This document shows positions 1 through 7,561 of a stretch of DNA of 64,000 nt, piece after piece. Both the position numbers and the translations under genes were made by a program. Below the pieces are notes generated by a model, which was given only the letters and a program-made list of their open reading frames with translations, made no database searches and was not told the origin of the DNA. Source of the DNA: Nitrospirota bacterium (lineage in GTDB: Bacteria; Nitrospirota; Thermodesulfovibrionia; Thermodesulfovibrionales; UBA6898); the NCBI GenBank assembly GCA_021825365.1, contig JAKAHR010000005.1, positions 1 through 64,000 of the forward strand. The letters run 5' to 3'. Position 1 is the first letter of the stretch; each line of letters starts with the position of its first letter.

Positions 1-38
1 CTTGACGGCCTCGCCGCCTCGGTGATACCCTTTCTCAT
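1..38 (-). CDS. start of a minus-strand gene cut by the window edge
   Basis: An ATG at 38-36 on the minus strand opens a frame reading MRKGITEAARPS before the sequence ends. A good Shine-Dalgarno (AAGGAG, 52-47) lies 8 nt upstream of it, so this is probably a true start. It lies 57 bp downstream of the phosphoesterase gene on the same strand and may be co-transcribed with it. Twelve residues are too few to name a product. Confidence 0.6.
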   Translation of the reverse strand, partial: MRKGITEAARPS

Positions 39-95
39 GGTGGTGTCTCCTTTTCCTTGTTGTTTGGTCGCAACTTGAAAAGGATACACCGCCTT

Positions 96-743
96 CTATC
101 TATTTACACACTTTTTGATTGTAGCCCACACGGACTGAGAGAGGGTCTGGGGGCCAAGGATTTCCAGGAGATCGTCAACATAAGTCCGGTAATGCCTCTT
201 TGCGTCCCCTGTCCTTGCGGCCTTTGTTGCCGCGACGCGAGAGATGAAGTAGCCGAGCGGGAGACGGGTGCGAGGGTTGTTTATGGGGTCAGGGGCGTTA
301 AAAATGGCGTACGAGCTTCCATGCTCCGCAAGGAGCCGGCTGGTGCGGTACCTGCTTTTGTTCCGGGCGCTTCCACCGAAGACGACCTTCGGGAAGTACT
401 TCCCGATGATCTCGGCGGTGACCTGCATGTCGTGGTTGCCGGGCATATAGACAACGCGCTTCTTTTCGGAGACCGCCACGATGCTTTTCACTATCTCCTG
501 ATTGTGTCTTGCCGTGAGGATCTCATCAAATGTCGGAGGCGCCTCATCCACCGGGCAGACCCAGTTGTCCATCGTGTCCCCCAGGAAGATGACCTCTTCC
601 ACTTTTCGGTCGGCGGCAAGGCCCCTCAGAAACAGGGCAAACTCCTGCGCCTCGTCCTCTCCGAGCCACTCATAGACAAACTGACCGCCGAGACTCCTCC
701 CGGCGCCCATATGGATATCACTCACATAGATTCTCGTCCCCAT
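96..743 (-). CDS. calcineurin-like metallophosphoesterase
   Basis: This 215-residue protein has the metal-binding blocks of the calcineurin-like phosphoesterase fold in order: SDIH near residue 8, GDTMDN near 56, GNHD near 102 and an EHG block near 140. These bind two metal ions and activate water to cleave phosphomonoesters or phosphodiesters. No signal peptide or membrane segment is visible, so it is probably cytoplasmic. The size is close to LpxH-type UDP-diacylglucosamine hydrolases, but the C-terminal part does not look like LpxH, so the substrate is open. The start at 743 has a strong Shine-Dalgarno (AAGGAGG). The gene follows the efflux operon after 279 bp, so it may have its own promoter. 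Confidence 0.85.
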   Translation of the reverse strand: MGTRIYVSDIHMGAGRSLGGQFVYEWLGEDEAQEFALFLRGLAADRKVEEVIFLGDTMDNWVCPVDEAPPTFDEILTARHNQEIVKSIVAVSEKKRVVYMPGNHDMQVTAEIIGKYFPKVVFGGSARNKSRYRTSRLLAEHGSSYAIFNAPDPINNPRTRLPLGYFISRVAATKAARTGDAKRHYRTYVDDLLEILGPQTLSQSVWATIKKCVNR

Positions 744-1022
744 CGTCCCTCCTTTTCCCGATGCCGCGGCACGGCGGCTTTCTTACTTCCCTGAAGTCCG
801 GCCCGCAGCCATGCATACGGCGAAGCACGACTTCGCCGGCTGACAAATGAGATAAGAATATCACTCGATTGGATAACAAGGCAGGCCCCGATTCCCCATG
901 TGCCGATCCTCCGAAAGAGATAAGGATAGGACAATATTAAAGAGGCGGCTCAGCCGAAGTCAACAGAAAAAAACAGGCCTTCGAAGAGGGACAGGCGGAG
1001 GGATAAGGGCGTCCCCCCCCCG

Positions 1023-2120
1023 CTACTTCACGATCACCGTCGGGACAACGGACATCCCCACCCGCAGGACGCGGTCCTTGTCCGTACCCTTCTCAAAGAC
1101 GACCTTCACCGGGACCCTCTGCACCACCTTCACGAAATTTCCGGTGGCGTTCTCGGGCGGGAACAGGGAAAAGGCGGCACCCGTCCCTGCCATGATGCTC
1201 TCGACCTTGCCCTTGAACACCCTCCCCGGAAAGGTATCCACCCTGATGTCAACGCCCTGCCCCGGCTTCACCTTCTCAAGCTGGGTCTCCTTGTAATTGG
1301 CGACGACCCAGATGTCGGACAGGGGCACCACCGCCATCAGCGGCTGGCCTGCCTGAATCTGATTGCCGCGTTCAACCGACCTCTTTGTCACGTATCCATC
1401 CACAGGCGCACATATCTTTGTATACCCCTGGTTGAGTTCAGCGGTCTTGAGAGTCGCGTCACGCTGGGATATCACCGCTGACTGCGACAGGACCGAAGAC
1501 TCCGTCTGCCTGATCACCGCCTTCTGCGTTTCGAGTGACGCCTCCGCCTGCCTGAGCTGGTCTCTCGCGGCCTTCACCTGAGCGACCGCGACATCATAGG
1601 CGGTGCGGGTCCGGTCGAACCTGTCCTTGGGGATCGCCTCTTTCTCTATCAGTCCCCGGGCGCGCTGCAGGTCGAGATCGGCCTGTCTCAGATTCGCCTC
1701 CTGCAGGGCAAGGTTGGCCCTGGCAGCCTCGACGCGATATCCGAACTCCTCAAACTGCCGCTTTGCAACCTCGACGCGCTTTTCCGCCTCCTGCCGTTTT
1801 GCCTTCTCGGCGTTCAGGCCCGAGCCGGCCTCTTTCACCCGCACGTCATAGTCGGTCTCGTCGATCTCGACCAGGAGGTCTCCCCTTTTCACGAGCGCGT
1901 TGTCATCAACCAATACCGTCTTGACCGTGCCCGGCACCCGTGAGGCGATAGCATGAATGCGGCCCTCGATAAAGGCATCGTCAGTCGATATATGCGTGCT
2001 CTTGTACTGAAGGTAAAAGAATATGACAACGCCTCCCAGGAGGGCCAGGAGGACGAATACGCCCACCGCCATCTTTCTGCGGCCGCCGTTGTTCGCCGGT
2101 GTCTTTGCCTCTTCATCCAT
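1023..2120 (-). CDS. EmrA/HlyD-type membrane fusion protein
   Basis: This 365-residue periplasmic adaptor joins an inner-membrane pump to TolC. A short cytoplasmic tail is followed by one membrane helix (about residues 17-38), a biotinyl-lipoyl-like half motif, a long alpha-hairpin rich in A, E, Q and R (about 85-210), then the second half motif and beta-barrel domain. The block GTGAAFSLFPPENATGN is typical of EmrA adaptors that serve MFS pumps. Its ATG overlaps the tolC stop by one base (TAATG), so the two are translationally coupled. No EmrB-like MFS gene follows before the next gene. It may serve a pump encoded elsewhere, or act beside the MacAB-like pump of the same operon. Confidence 0.9.
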   Translation of the reverse strand: MDEEAKTPANNGGRRKMAVGVFVLLALLGGVVIFFYLQYKSTHISTDDAFIEGRIHAIASRVPGTVKTVLVDDNALVKRGDLLVEIDETDYDVRVKEAGSGLNAEKAKRQEAEKRVEVAKRQFEEFGYRVEAARANLALQEANLRQADLDLQRARGLIEKEAIPKDRFDRTRTAYDVAVAQVKAARDQLRQAEASLETQKAVIRQTESSVLSQSAVISQRDATLKTAELNQGYTKICAPVDGYVTKRSVERGNQIQAGQPLMAVVPLSDIWVVANYKETQLEKVKPGQGVDIRVDTFPGRVFKGKVESIMAGTGAAFSLFPPENATGNFVKVVQRVPVKVVFEKGTDKDRVLRVGMSVVPTVIVK

Positions 2121-3562
2121 TATCTGTATACCTCCGTCAGGTCTTCCCCGATCGCATAGAAGACTGCTATCGAGTATTTTCCCAGGTCATAAACTGCGCG
2201 GTAATAATTCGTCTCGGCGACCGTAAGGAGCGTAACCGCGTCGAGCACCTCTGTCGCCGTACCGACCCCTTCGCTGTACCGCACCCTGTTGATCCTGAGG
2301 TTCTCATCAGCCTGCTGCATCGAGTTCCTGGTGACAGCTACCCGGTCTCTGGCGGAACGCGCCTCAAGCACGTACCGCTCGACCTCAAGCCTGATGCCCT
2401 CCACGATCCTCCGGCGGTCTTCCCGGGCCCGGTCCCTCTGATGAACGGTCCTGGCGACATCTGCCGCCGTGCTGCCGCCGCTGAAAAGGTTGACCCTCAC
2501 CCCGAGGATCAGCGACCAGTTTGTCTCGTGCACCTGGTACCGGTTGTCCGCATAGTCGACTCCGCCCTGCGCAAATATCCGGGGATAGTATTCAGCCTTC
2601 TTCGCCCTTTCCTCGAAGTCGAGGGATTTCAGGGCCGAATCGACGATGAGGAGTTCCGCCCGCTTCTTCTCGGCGGTTTCCCAGGCCTTTTCAAGGGGCA
2701 GGCCCCTGACAGCCTCGGACAGCCCCGCCAGGTCCTCCTCCCTGAGATCAACCGCCTGAACGTCTGTTCCGAGGGGCCTTTGAAGCGCATTGTTCACCCG
2801 GGAGGCATTTACTGAGCGGAGATTCTCCGTCTGGAGCCTTCGCTGCCGGGAGTCCGATAACCTCACTTCCGCCTGGAGGAGATCGTTCTTCGTGATCACC
2901 CCTGCCTCATACATGCTGGCAGCATCCCTGCTGTGGGCCTCCAGCCGCTCCACCTCCCTGCCGGCGACCATGACCATCCTCTCAGACTCCAACAGGTCGA
3001 AGAAGGCGAGCGCAAAATCGATCGCAGCCAGGTTGCGGATCCGTTTCGTGTCGAACTTCCTGCTGTTGACCTTTTCCCGGGTCGCCTCATACCGGGATGA
3101 ACTCCCCCTGAAGTCGTATACAAGCTGCTGCACGCTGAGACTGTAGGCGATGAAATTGCGCTCAGCCGTCGGCACCGAGACCGTGCCGAATACCGCCCCC
3201 GGCTGGTAGGCGAGCGCGGTGCCGTTCGCCTCGGCATTCACCGAGGGCAGCAGCCTGGCCCGGTCGATCAGCGCCTCGTCACCGGCGATCGACTCATCCG
3301 CCAGAGACATCTTCACGAGCCTGCTCTTTTCGACAGCCTCGCGGATACCCTCGCCGAGGGTCAGTGCCCCTGCGGACGCGGAGGCGGCCCAGAGGTGAAT
3401 CAACACCATCATCGTTATCGTGATTGACAGTCTCCGGCTCTTCAGGGCTGCGAACGCCGCTTCCGATACATAACTCCCCCTCTCCCCTCTTACCTCAAGA
3501 GGGGGCACACCTTGTGGTGCGTCCTGTGGTCCGTCCGCCGAAAGACATCTCCTTTTACTCAT
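2120..3562 (-). CDS. TolC family outer-membrane efflux channel
   Basis: The mature part shows the duplicated outer-membrane efflux protein architecture: long amphipathic helices, with beta segments such as FAQGGVDYADNRY and WSLILGVRVNLFSGG. It would form the trimeric exit duct for the adaptors of this operon. The start is uncertain. ATG 3562 overlaps the permease stop by 8 bp and gives 480 residues, but then about 45 residues precede the signal peptide (KSRRLSITITMMVLIHLWA, cleaved near ASASA). Part of that stretch is encoded by a hairpin repeat at 3484-3504. An ATG inside the signal peptide at 3412 is possible but leaves no basic N-region. The longest open frame starts at 3697, deep inside the permease gene, and is unlikely. 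Confidence 0.85.
   Translation of the reverse strand: MSKRRCLSADGPQDAPQGVPPLEVRGERGSYVSEAAFAALKSRRLSITITMMVLIHLWAASASAGALTLGEGIREAVEKSRLVKMSLADESIAGDEALIDRARLLPSVNAEANGTALAYQPGAVFGTVSVPTAERNFIAYSLSVQQLVYDFRGSSSRYEATREKVNSRKFDTKRIRNLAAIDFALAFFDLLESERMVMVAGREVERLEAHSRDAASMYEAGVITKNDLLQAEVRLSDSRQRRLQTENLRSVNASRVNNALQRPLGTDVQAVDLREEDLAGLSEAVRGLPLEKAWETAEKKRAELLIVDSALKSLDFEERAKKAEYYPRIFAQGGVDYADNRYQVHETNWSLILGVRVNLFSGGSTAADVARTVHQRDRAREDRRRIVEGIRLEVERYVLEARSARDRVAVTRNSMQQADENLRINRVRYSEGVGTATEVLDAVTLLTVAETNYYRAVYDLGKYSIAVFYAIGEDLTEVYR
3484..3504. repeat. small hairpin repeat at the permease-tolC junction
   Basis: The arms CCCCTCTT (3484-3491) and AAGAGGGG (3497-3504) are perfectly complementary around a 5-base loop. 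The element falls between the permease stop and the tolC signal peptide. Read in the tolC frame it encodes a peptide like PPLEVRGERG, which looks like a translated intergenic repeat and not like a functional domain. It may be a REP-like palindrome or an mRNA processing site. Confidence 0.55.
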
Positions 3563-4784
3563 ACCGCAAGGCCTCGATCGGGTCGAGCAGCGACGCCTTA
3601 TACGCTGGATAAAAGCCGAAGAAAATCCCGACAACACCCGAAAACCCGAAGGCAAGGACGACTGACCCCGGAGAGATGACCGTATCCCACCCGGCAACGA
3701 CCGACAATATCTCCGCTGTCGCCACTCCGAAGATCACCCCGATGATCCCGCCGATGAGGGAGAGGATGAGCGCCTCGATGACGAACTGAAGCCTGATGTC
3801 CCAGGTCTTTGCGCCGACCGCCATGCGTATGCCGATCTCCCTGGTCCGTTCCGTGACCGATACGAGCATGATGTTCATGATGCCGATGCCCCCCACGAGG
3901 AGAGAGACCGAGGCGATCGCGCCCAGCAGGATCGTCATCATCTTCGCCGACTGCTCGGAGGCCTGGAGTATCTGCGTCAGGTTTCTCACACTGAAGTCGT
4001 TGTCCTGCATCGGCCCGATGTGGTGGCGCTGCTTCAGGAGATCCGTCACCTGCCGCTCTGCCGCATTCATACTTTCAAGGCTGACCGCCTGGATATACAT
4101 CATCCGGATCATCCCGGGGAAGGAGGTGCCGAAGAGTTTCTTCTGCGCCGTCGTCACCGGGATATAGACCACGTCGTCCTGGTCATGCCCGCCGGGGTCC
4201 TGTCCCTTGGACTCCAGGACGCCGACGACCGTGAAAGGCACGTTCTTTATCCTGATGACCTCACCGACAGGGTTGATCGCTCCGAAGAGGTTGTCGCCGA
4301 CGGTCTGGCCGAGCAGGCAAACCTTCGACGCGCTCCGAACGTCCTGGTCGGTAAAGACCCGTCCCATCGAAATGGCCCACTCGCGGGCCGTGAACATGCT
4401 GGGAGTCGTGCCGCTCACCCCGGTCGACCAGTTCTGATTTCCGTAGACGAGCTGGGCGACCCCGTTGAGCACGGGCGCCACCGCAGAAACAGCCGGGCAC
4501 TCCTTCTGTACCGCCTCCGCATCGGCGAGCGTGAGCGTCGACTGCGTCCCTGCGCCCATCCGCACCCCGCCGGCCGTGGTCGCTCCCGGGAAGACCATCA
4601 GGATGTTGCTGCCGATGCTTGATATGAATTCGGAGATCTTCTTGCTCGCCGCGGTGCCGACCGCAAGCATCGCGATCACCGCGCCGACACCGATGATGAT
4701 GCCGAGCATCGTCAGGGCGGACCGCATCTTGTTCACCCGGAGCGCCCTGAGGGATATGCTGACGATCGAGGGTACGTTGATCAT
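3555..4784 (-). CDS. MacB-like ABC transporter permease
   Basis: This 409-residue permease of the MacB/LolC class has a first membrane helix at about 19-41, a large MacB periplasmic core domain (about 45-260) and three C-terminal helices of the FtsX domain (about 285-400). Unlike E. coli MacB, the ATPase is not fused but encoded by the preceding gene, whose stop overlaps this start by 4 bp. With the MacA-like adaptor and TolC it should form a tripartite mechanotransmission pump that expels substrates from the periplasm. The substrate (macrolide, peptide, siderophore or lipid) cannot be told from sequence. Confidence 0.9.
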   Translation of the reverse strand: MINVPSIVSISLRALRVNKMRSALTMLGIIIGVGAVIAMLAVGTAASKKISEFISSIGSNILMVFPGATTAGGVRMGAGTQSTLTLADAEAVQKECPAVSAVAPVLNGVAQLVYGNQNWSTGVSGTTPSMFTAREWAISMGRVFTDQDVRSASKVCLLGQTVGDNLFGAINPVGEVIRIKNVPFTVVGVLESKGQDPGGHDQDDVVYIPVTTAQKKLFGTSFPGMIRMMYIQAVSLESMNAAERQVTDLLKQRHHIGPMQDNDFSVRNLTQILQASEQSAKMMTILLGAIASVSLLVGGIGIMNIMLVSVTERTREIGIRMAVGAKTWDIRLQFVIEALILSLIGGIIGVIFGVATAEILSVVAGWDTVISPGSVVLAFGFSGVVGIFFGFYPAYKASLLDPIEALRYE

Positions 4785-5473
4785 GACTGTTTCACCGTTT
4801 CGTCGCTCACGACGACGCCGTCCCTGAAGAATATCCGCCTCCTGCTGAACTCGGCAATGTCCTTTTCGTGCGTCACGAGGATGACCGTGATACGGGACTC
4901 CTCGTTCAGTCTGACGAGGAGCTCCATGATCTCGATGCTCGTCTTTGTATCGAGGTTCCCGGTCGGTTCGTCCGCGAGGATGATCGGGGCCTGGTTGACG
5001 AGCGCGCGGGCGATGGCGACCCTCTGCTGCTGGCCGCCTGACAACTGGTTGGGGTGATGGTCTTCCCTGCCCGCCAGACCTACGGTCGCAAGGGCCGCCG
5101 AGGCCCGCTGCCGCCTCTCCCTTGCGGCGATGCCGTCATAGAGCATCGGCAGTTCGACATTCTCGACGGCAGAGGTCCTTGATAACAGATTAAAGCCCTG
5201 AAACACGAAGCCCAATTTCCTGTTCCGTATCGTCGCCAGTTCGTCCCTGTCCCTATGTGCAACGTCTATCCCCTCCAGCAGGTAACTCCCGCTTGTGGGT
5301 CTGTCGAGACATCCGAGGACGTTCATGAATGTCGATTTTCCCGAGCCCGACGGTCCCATGATCGCGATGAACTCACCCTTTTCTATGACGACGGATACAT
5401 CCTTCAGGGCGTTCACTTCCACATCCCCGAGGCTGTAAATCTTGTCTATGTTCCGCGTCTCGATAAGTGCCAT
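4781..5473 (-). CDS. MacB/LolD-type ABC transporter ATPase
   Basis: This 230-residue nucleotide-binding subunit carries every expected motif: Walker A GPSGSGKST (residues 40-48), ABC signature LSGGQQQR (about 144), Walker B with DEPTGNLD (about 165-175) and a switch histidine in LVTHEKD. The length fits a stand-alone MacB or LolD ATPase. ATP hydrolysis in the cytoplasm would drive the adjacent permease. It lies one base from the end of the MacA-like gene and overlaps the permease start by 4 bp, so the three are one translational unit. Confidence 0.93.
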   Translation of the reverse strand: MALIETRNIDKIYSLGDVEVNALKDVSVVIEKGEFIAIMGPSGSGKSTFMNVLGCLDRPTSGSYLLEGIDVAHRDRDELATIRNRKLGFVFQGFNLLSRTSAVENVELPMLYDGIAARERRQRASAALATVGLAGREDHHPNQLSGGQQQRVAIARALVNQAPIILADEPTGNLDTKTSIEIMELLVRLNEESRITVILVTHEKDIAEFSRRRIFFRDGVVVSDETVKQS

Positions 5474-5474
5474 A

Positions 5475-6644
5475 TCAAAAGCGCATGCGCGGCGCCTGCC
5501 CCTCGGTCTTCGGTTTTGCGAGAGACTCCACGATCAATTCCTGCCCCTCCCTGATAGTGTCGGAAGCCAGCTCCGTATAATTTCCGTCGCTGATGCCGGT
5601 CGTCACGCCGATGCGTTTGGGTTTATTGTTTTCGATCACCCAGACACCGCTGCCGCCGGTACCCTTTTCTCTCTTTTGTTCGCCCTTGCCGCGCCTTTCC
5701 GTGGGCCTGAACCGCAGGGCGGCGTTGGGGATCCTGACAACGTCTTTCTTGCTGTCGATGACGATCGTCACGTTTGCGGTCATGCCCGGCTTGAGCTTCA
5801 GCTCGGGGTTGGCCACGTTGATGACAACGTCGTAGGTGACGACGTTCTGCACGCTGATCGGCGCATTCCTGATCTCGGATACGCTGCCCTTGAAGGGGCT
5901 GTCCGCGTAGGCGTCAACGGTGAATTCCACCGGCTGACCGACCTTGATCTTTCCTATGTCAGCCTCGGCGATGCTGCTGTCTATCTGCATCTTGGTCAAG
6001 TCCTGCGCAATGTTGAAAAGTGTGGGCGTCTGAAAGCTGGCTGCGACCGTCTGGCCGACATCCACGTTCCTTGAGACGACGGTGCCGTCCACCGGCGAGA
6101 GGATGCGGGTATACCGGAGGTTCGTCTCGGCCGTCCGGAGGGCGGCAGCCGCCTGCTCCTGCTGCGCCCTGTTCGCATTCGCCTGGGCCCGGGCTGCTTC
6201 GTAATTCGTCTCTGCGGTATCGAGTTCCTGACGCGCGACGAGGTTCTTTGCAAAGAGCTGACGGTTGCGCTCCAGCGTCCGCTGCGTGTCCACAACGGAC
6301 ACCTCGGCCTTGGTCAGGTTAGCCTTCGCAGAGAGGAGATTCGCCCTCGCCTGGTCGACCTGGGCCTCGAACAGGGCCGGGTCTATCTGGGCGATGAGCT
6401 GCCCCTTCTTCACCCGGGAGTTGAAGTCAGCGTATATCGCCTTGACCGTCCCGGAGACCTGGGTGCCGACAAGGACCGTGGTGACCGCATTCACCGTACC
6501 GCTGGCAGTCACGCTGGCAACGATGTCCCCCCGGGTCACCTTGTCCGTCCTGTATTGCGGTCCGCCCCCATTGCCGCGGAGCAGGAAGAAGGCCCCTGCA
6601 CCCAGAATCACGAGTATCACGATGCCGATGAGTATCTTTTTCAT
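5475..6644 (-). CDS. MacA-like periplasmic adaptor (HlyD/RND family)
   Basis: This 389-residue adaptor has an N-terminal membrane anchor (residues 3-22), a first lipoyl half, an alpha-hairpin rich in Q, A, N and R (about 90-185), a second lipoyl half and two beta-barrel-like domains. The block GTVVSRNVDVGQTVAASFQ is typical of MacA. A lysine-rich, low-complexity insert (near residue 325, KGEQKREKG) interrupts the membrane-proximal domain and is longer than usual. It would bridge the MacB-like permease and TolC. It is the first structural gene after tetR, with a 64-bp gap that contains no obvious terminator. Confidence 0.92.
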   Translation of the reverse strand: MKKILIGIVILVILGAGAFFLLRGNGGGPQYRTDKVTRGDIVASVTASGTVNAVTTVLVGTQVSGTVKAIYADFNSRVKKGQLIAQIDPALFEAQVDQARANLLSAKANLTKAEVSVVDTQRTLERNRQLFAKNLVARQELDTAETNYEAARAQANANRAQQEQAAAALRTAETNLRYTRILSPVDGTVVSRNVDVGQTVAASFQTPTLFNIAQDLTKMQIDSSIAEADIGKIKVGQPVEFTVDAYADSPFKGSVSEIRNAPISVQNVVTYDVVINVANPELKLKPGMTANVTIVIDSKKDVVRIPNAALRFRPTERRGKGEQKREKGTGGSGVWVIENNKPKRIGVTTGISDGNYTELASDTIREGQELIVESLAKPKTEGQAPRMRF

Positions 6645-6708
6645 TTCCTAGGCCCTGTCCCTTTCACCCTGCGTGTTCATTCCACACGACCGTTAACCGA
6701 ATCACCGA

Positions 6709-7356
6709 TCAATGCGATTGTCCCTTGCCGGTAACCGAGACGCGGGACTCAGGCGCCTGCGCTGCGGTCCCGGAGACAAAGATACCCACGAATTCGCGGA
6801 TAACCTCATCCTTCCGGGCAAACCGATGCTTCCTGTCGGCCATGAATTCCTCGGACGTAAAATAGGAAAAGAACATGCCGAGGAACGCCCGGGAGGTGAT
6901 CACCGGGTCAAAATCCCGCAGCACGCCGCTCTCCTGCAATCCCCGGAAATACGAAGCGAGCGTGCTGATCATCTCTGCGACAAAGTTATGCTGGATCTCC
7001 CTCACCTTCGCCGGATAGGAATGTATCTCTGAATGCATGTTCCTTATGAGTCCGCTTCGGGCGGAAAGCCTTTCGAGATAGCGAACCGCTATCAGGGTCA
7101 GCGCCTCCCGGTAGTCGAGGTCTTTCAGCTCCGGCAAGAGCCCCTTCAGCGCCGGAAGAAAGGAATGCCTCTTGATCGTCTCCTCAAACAGCCGCTCCTT
7201 CGAGGAGAAGTGTCTGAAGAGGGTCAGCTCCGCCACCCCCGCCTTCTTCGCGATCTCCTTGGTCGTTGAGCCGAGGAAGCCCTTCTTCGAAAAAAGGCTC
7301 AGGCCTGCATCCAATATCCTGTCCCTGGTGTCCCGTATCATTCGCTTGGTTCTCAT
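6709..7356 (-). CDS. TetR family repressor of the efflux operon
   Basis: This 215-residue protein has an N-terminal TetR helix-turn-helix (about residues 10-58; IAKKAGVAELTLFRHF is the recognition part) and an all-helical ligand domain. It is the first gene of the efflux operon, so it is probably both autorepressor and local repressor, released when a pump substrate binds. A sigma-70-like promoter and a palindromic operator lie directly upstream. There is no clear Shine-Dalgarno before ATG 7356, and the predicted leader is only about 18 nt, so translation is probably weak. A second ATG at 7341 would also keep the whole DNA-binding domain. Confidence 0.9.
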   Translation of the reverse strand: MRTKRMIRDTRDRILDAGLSLFSKKGFLGSTTKEIAKKAGVAELTLFRHFSSKERLFEETIKRHSFLPALKGLLPELKDLDYREALTLIAVRYLERLSARSGLIRNMHSEIHSYPAKVREIQHNFVAEMISTLASYFRGLQESGVLRDFDPVITSRAFLGMFFSYFTSEEFMADRKHRFARKDEVIREFVGIFVSGTAAQAPESRVSVTGKGQSH

Positions 7357-7357
7357 T

Positions 7358-7379
7358 AATGTTAGCGCTTACTTACATT
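7358..7379 (-). promoter_or_regulatory. likely TetR operator
   Basis: This 22-bp imperfect palindrome has outer arms AATGT and ACATT and a core reading GTTAGCGCTTAC on the plus strand, where GTTAGC and GCTTAC match at 5 of 6 positions. It begins one base from the tetR start codon and covers the predicted transcription start, the classic place for a TetR autorepression site. That the neighbouring TetR binds here is inferred from position and symmetry. Confidence 0.6.
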
Positions 7380-7381
7380 TA

Positions 7382-7411
7382 ACTATAGGCAAATGTCGGC
7401 CCGTTTGTCAA
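7382..7411 (-). promoter_or_regulatory. promoter of the tetR-efflux operon
   Basis: On the minus strand a perfect -35 TTGACA (7411-7406) and a -10 TATAGT (7387-7382) are separated by 18 bp. Transcription would start near 7375, inside the operator-like palindrome, and leave a leader of about 18 nt before the tetR ATG. This is one of the strongest sigma-70-like promoters visible in the window. Confidence 0.7.
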
Positions 7412-7503
7412 ATAGGCCACCCTCCCCCCCCCGCCGGCCGCATCAGACCATCGGCGGAATACCTTTGTTGCGAAAGATCGCGGAAAGGAGGTAGTATAAA
7501 ATC

Positions 7504-7560
7504 ATGATTGACGTTTTTCATGAAGCGCCACGGATGTCCCGGTCCGACAGGTCCCGGTGA
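7504..7560 (+). CDS. possible 18-codon leader peptide before the prc gene
   Basis: A strong Shine-Dalgarno (AAAGGAGGT, 7484-7492) precedes ATG 7504, which opens MIDVFHEAPRMSRSDRSR and stops with TGA at 7558-7560. The protease ATG follows one base later, at 7562. This arrangement would couple protease translation to the small frame. The alternative is that the protease starts at TTG 7508 behind the same ribosome site, making the short frame a coincidence. Confidence 0.35.
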   Translation: MIDVFHEAPRMSRSDRSR

Positions 7561-7561
7561 T

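Noticed and set aside
57-794. Long plus-strand open frame of 245 codons
   Set aside because: It is antisense to the phosphoesterase, which has all catalytic motifs and a ribosome site; no family resemblance in the plus frame.
722-934. 70-codon minus-strand frame upstream of the phosphoesterase
   Set aside because: No domain, no ribosome site, and it runs into the phosphoesterase start; probably chance.
961-1000. T-run on the minus strand after the EmrA-like gene that suggested a terminator
   Set aside because: The flanking CAGGC copies are direct, not inverted, so there is no proper stem.
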